Part shown: one piece after another, positions 5,701 to 6,543 of the stretch | Layout of the letters: every line of letters begins with the position of its first letter | Numbering within the stretch: the stretch's first letter is position 1 | DNA from: an uncultured Streptomyces sp. | GTDB taxonomy: Bacteria; Actinomycetota; Actinomycetes; Streptomycetales; Streptomycetaceae | Assembly (NCBI GenBank): GCA_946480485.1 | Contig: CAMLJW010000308.1 | Span: forward strand, 1 to 6,543 | Direction: 5' to 3' | Length of the DNA: 6,543 nucleotides | Translations under genes and position numbers: made by a program | The notes under the pieces: model-generated | The model's database searches: none | The model's input: only the letters and a program-made list of their open reading frames with translations | Told to the model about the DNA's origin: nothing

Positions 5701-5768
5701 GCCGCCAGGCTACCGTCGGCCCCGGCGCGCAGCGCGCCACTGTCGTTCGTGCGAGCAGTGCGGTTCAT
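5697..5768 (-). CDS. Putative 23-residue leader peptide overlapping the LysR-like gene
   Basis: An ATG at 5768 opens a 23-codon frame (MNRTARTNDSGALR..., ending GSLAA). A good Shine-Dalgarno, GAGGAAGG (5782-5775), sits six bases upstream. Its TGA (5699-5697) overlaps the GTG start of the LysR-like gene (5700-5698) as GTGA, the classic arrangement for translational coupling. That downstream GTG lacks a convincing ribosome site of its own. The peptide has no run of any one amino acid, so ribosome-stalling attenuation by codon starvation is not obvious; it contains several Arg, Thr, Ala and Gly. The Shine-Dalgarno lies in one arm of a 9-bp inverted repeat and the start codon in a second adjoining hairpin. 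Short frames arise by chance in high-GC DNA, so the case rests on the ribosome site, the overlap and the structures together. I recognise no homologue. Confidence 0.45.
   Translation of the reverse strand: MNRTARTNDSGALRAGADGSLAA
5707..5712 (-). promoter_or_regulatory. Possible -10 box for a leaderless LysR-like transcript
   Basis: TAGCCT (5712-5707 on the minus strand) fits TANNNT and ends six bases before the GTG at 5700, the spacing expected for leaderless actinobacterial genes. I see no good -35 hexamer. This competes with the coupled-leader reading. Confidence 0.25.
5724..5738. repeat. Perfect 15-base palindrome upstream of the LysR-like gene
   Basis: GGCGCGC (5724-5730), central A, GCGCGCC (5732-5738). 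It lies 24-38 bases before the GTG start and inside the 23-codon ORF. It could be an operator or an RNA hairpin, but GC-only palindromes are not rare at this base composition. Confidence 0.4.
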
Positions 5769-5803
5769 ACAGAACCTTCCTCGATGCGACACATATCGAG
5801 GAA
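5762..5803 (-). promoter_or_regulatory. Two abutting inverted repeats covering the leader ORF ribosome site and start codon
   Basis: On the minus strand TTCCTCGAT (5803-5795) and ATCGAGGAA (5785-5777) are perfect 9-bp arms around a nine-base loop. GGTTC (5776-5772) and GAACC (5766-5762) then form a 5-bp stem around TGTAT, starting at the very next base. The first right arm holds most of the Shine-Dalgarno GAGGAAGG, and the second hairpin holds the ATG (5768-5766). In RNA these stems would mask translation initiation. In DNA the 9-bp repeat could instead be a protein operator. Confidence 0.55.
5765..5794 (-). CDS. Possible 9-codon upstream ORF preceding the 23-codon leader
   Basis: An ATG at 5794 opens MCRIEEGSV, whose TGA (5767-5765) overlaps the ATG of the 23-codon ORF as ATGA. 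The candidate ribosome site AGGTGG is 11 bases upstream, longer than ideal. Its start lies in the loop of the first inverted repeat. A chance origin is quite possible for a frame this short. Confidence 0.2.
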   Translation of the reverse strand: MCRIEEGSV

Positions 5804-6067
5804 TTCCACCTGGCAGCGATGGGCGCATGCATAAGGATTCGCAAGTACGAGCCGTAGAAAATAACCAAGACAGAGCCGGGCCGAGTCGCAACCGGTTCGT
5901 CTTGAAAAGAGCGCCGGAGCACAAACCGAAGAGGATCGCGGCCAGCATTCGGGCCTGAGAGCCACAGCAGGCACAGGATTCCGCCGGGCCAAAGAATTGG
6001 GCGATTCGGCAGATGATGCCGCAGTTCACCAGCGCGTCGAAGCCGAGGGACGTGAGCCGGGGAACGA
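5804..6067. other. Gene-free stretch between the LysR leader and the cold shock terminator
   Basis: This stretch is less GC-rich than its surroundings, especially about 5828-5876. I see no gene. A plus-strand 43-codon frame from 5827 has un-streptomycete codon use and no ribosome site, and the minus-strand open frames are unrecognisable. It may hold the promoter for the LysR-like gene. Small palindromes occur at 5890-5897 (AACCGGTT) and 6007-6021 (CGGCA, GATGA loop, TGCCG). Confidence 0.45.
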
Positions 6068-6098
6068 GCAGGGGCCCACACATGGTGCGGGCCCCTGC
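6068..6098 (-). terminator. Strong hairpin terminator of the cold shock gene
   Basis: The perfect 10-bp arms GCAGGGGCCC (6068-6077) and GGGCCCCTGC (6089-6098) surround an 11-base loop that can itself pair CAC with GTG. It begins 19 bases after the stop codon on the minus strand. No T-tract follows. Confidence 0.85.
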
Positions 6099-6117
6099 CA
6101 CGTCGTACGCGTCAGCG

Positions 6118-6321
6118 TCAGGCGGGAACGATGTTCTCGGCCTGCGGGCCCTTCTGACCCTGCGTAACGTCGAAGTTCACCTTCTGGCCTTCCTGAAGCT
6201 CGCGGAAGCCGGAGGTGGCGATGTTCGAGTAGTGGGCGAACACGTCAGCGCCGCCACCGTCCTGCTCGATGAAGCCAAAACCCTTTTCCGCGTTGAACCA
6301 CTTCACGGTGCCAGATGCCAT
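6118..6321 (-). CDS. CspA-type cold shock protein
   Basis: A 67-residue single cold-shock domain, the full usual length. It is a small cytoplasmic five-stranded beta-barrel that binds single-stranded RNA and DNA and melts mRNA structure. It opens [21 protein letters not shown]1 is KGFGFI (13-18) and RNP2 is VFAHY (27-31), followed by [12 protein letters not shown] and the family ending QAENIVPA. The ATG at 6321 has AAGGGAG (6335-6329) seven bases upstream; the open frame runs further upstream, but those residues are leader RNA, not protein. It is a single-gene unit with its own terminator and a leader of roughly 150 bases if the TACGGT box is the -10. Long structured leaders are typical for cold-shock genes. 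Streptomycetes carry several paralogues, so I give no specific gene name. Whether this copy is cold-induced or constitutive cannot be told. Confidence 0.97.
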   Translation of the reverse strand: MASGTVKWFNAEKGFGFIEQDGGGADVFAHYSNIATSGFRELQEGQKVNFDVTQGQKGPQAENIVPA

Positions 6322-6475
6322 ATTGAATCTCCCTTGGGGGCAGTGCGCCGGAGTCCGCACCTTGCGAAAACCGGAGTCGCTGCGATGATTTCCCCTCCGG
6401 AATAACCGGAAATGAAAAATGCTCGTCGACGTATGCCGAAAGAGCACTGAAGTCTCTGGGAACCACAACTGCAAC
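6322..6475 (-). promoter_or_regulatory. Long 5' leader of the cold shock gene with alternative pairings
   Basis: About 155 bases separate the start codon from the candidate -10 box. TCCGG (6396-6400) can pair with CCGGA (6406-6410). Alternatively ATTTCC (6388-6393) can pair with GGAAAT (6408-6413). The two pairings share bases 6408-6410 and exclude each other. The octamer CCGGAGTC occurs at 6348-6355 and again at 6371-6378. No upstream ORF with a ribosome site was found. Confidence 0.4.
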
Positions 6476-6482
6476 TGAGATC

Positions 6483-6488
6483 ACCGTA
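6483..6488 (-). promoter_or_regulatory. Candidate -10 box for the cold shock gene (TACGGT)
   Basis: TACGGT on the minus strand matches TANNNT and would start transcription near 6476. A second candidate, TATGCT (6520-6515), matches the -10 consensus better and has TTCGGG (6543-6538) 17 bases upstream, at the window edge. Neither has a clear TTGAC-type -35. Confidence 0.35.
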
Positions 6489-6518
6489 GCACGCCAATAG
6501 ACGACGACAGCCACAGCA

Positions 6519-6541
6519 TACCCGCCCGGCCTACCCGCCCG
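6519..6541. repeat. Direct repeat upstream of the cold shock promoter
   Basis: TACCCGCCCG occurs at 6519-6528 and exactly again at 6532-6541, a 13-base period. It overlaps the alternative -10/-35 region, so it may be a binding site for a regulator. The window ends here, so further copies cannot be seen. Confidence 0.5.
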
Positions 6542-6543
6542 AA

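Noticed and set aside
5762..5776. GGTTC-ATACA-GAACC as a tRNA T-arm
   Set aside because: The loop lacks the TTCRA pattern, and no acceptor stem, anticodon arm or CCA end surrounds it.
4738..5958. Plus-strand 406-codon frame antisense to the LysR-like gene
   Set aside because: Antisense shadow with no ribosome site. Its last 43 codons (from ATG 5827) have codon use unlike a streptomycete gene.
5697..6101. Minus-strand 134-codon frame upstream of the LysR-like gene
   Set aside because: It would begin inside the cold shock terminator. Only the last 23 codons have a proper ATG and ribosome site, so only that part is kept as a candidate.
6013..6405. Plus-strand frame opposite the cold shock gene
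   Set aside because: Antisense shadow of the cold shock gene; it crosses its terminator.
1..6543. CRISPR array, transposon ends, phage genes, defence system
   Set aside because: No regular spaced repeats, transposase-like protein, attachment-site duplication or nuclease/toxin-like gene was found on either strand.

Overview
The window looks like chromosomal DNA from Streptomyces or a close high-GC actinomycete. The GC content is very high with strong G/C third-position bias, long antisense open frames shadow every real gene, and strong GC-rich hairpins without T-tracts follow genes. The protein types also fit: a HTH-less LysR-type effector protein, a DUF4142 protein and a 67-residue CspA-type cold shock protein.

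Layout, left to right. (1) 1-663 (+) is the 3' part of a CbiX/sirohydrochlorin-chelatase-like gene, ended by a very strong hairpin at 703-739. (2) 914-2104 (-) is a zinc-dependent medium-chain alcohol/formaldehyde dehydrogenase. Its own hairpin lies at 867-888, so genes 1 and 2 converge. (3) 2265-3290 (-) is an extended short-chain dehydrogenase/epimerase lying upstream of the dehydrogenase on the same strand. The 160-base gap between them holds a degenerate 13-base and 12-base tandem repeat. (4) 3291-3609 has no convincing gene, only inverted repeats in the leader and promoter region of the epimerase. (5) 3610 to about 3840 (-) appears to be the broken C-terminal end of a LysE/RhtB-type exporter. 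(6) 3928-4674 (+) is a membrane-anchored DUF4142 protein. (7) 4939-5700 (-) is a LysR substrate-binding-domain protein with no helix-turn-helix and a long basic tail. (8) 6118-6321 (-) is a cold shock protein with a long leader and a strong terminator.

The two metabolic genes on the minus strand may be co-expressed oxidoreductases, but nothing in the sequence fixes their substrate. The other genes look like independent single-gene units. No tRNA, rRNA, CRISPR array, transposase or phage gene was seen.

The most interesting stretch is the leader of the LysR-like gene (about 5700-5803, minus strand). A 23-codon ORF with a good Shine-Dalgarno sequence ends in a GTGA overlap with the GTG start of the LysR-like gene. 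Its Shine-Dalgarno lies in the arm of a perfect 9-bp inverted repeat. Its start codon lies in a second hairpin that abuts the first with no gap. An even shorter 9-codon frame ends in an ATGA overlap with the 23-codon ORF. This resembles a structured, translationally coupled leader-peptide control region. A rival reading is that the LysR-like gene is leaderless, because a TAGCCT box lies six bases before its GTG. Everything else is fairly ordinary.
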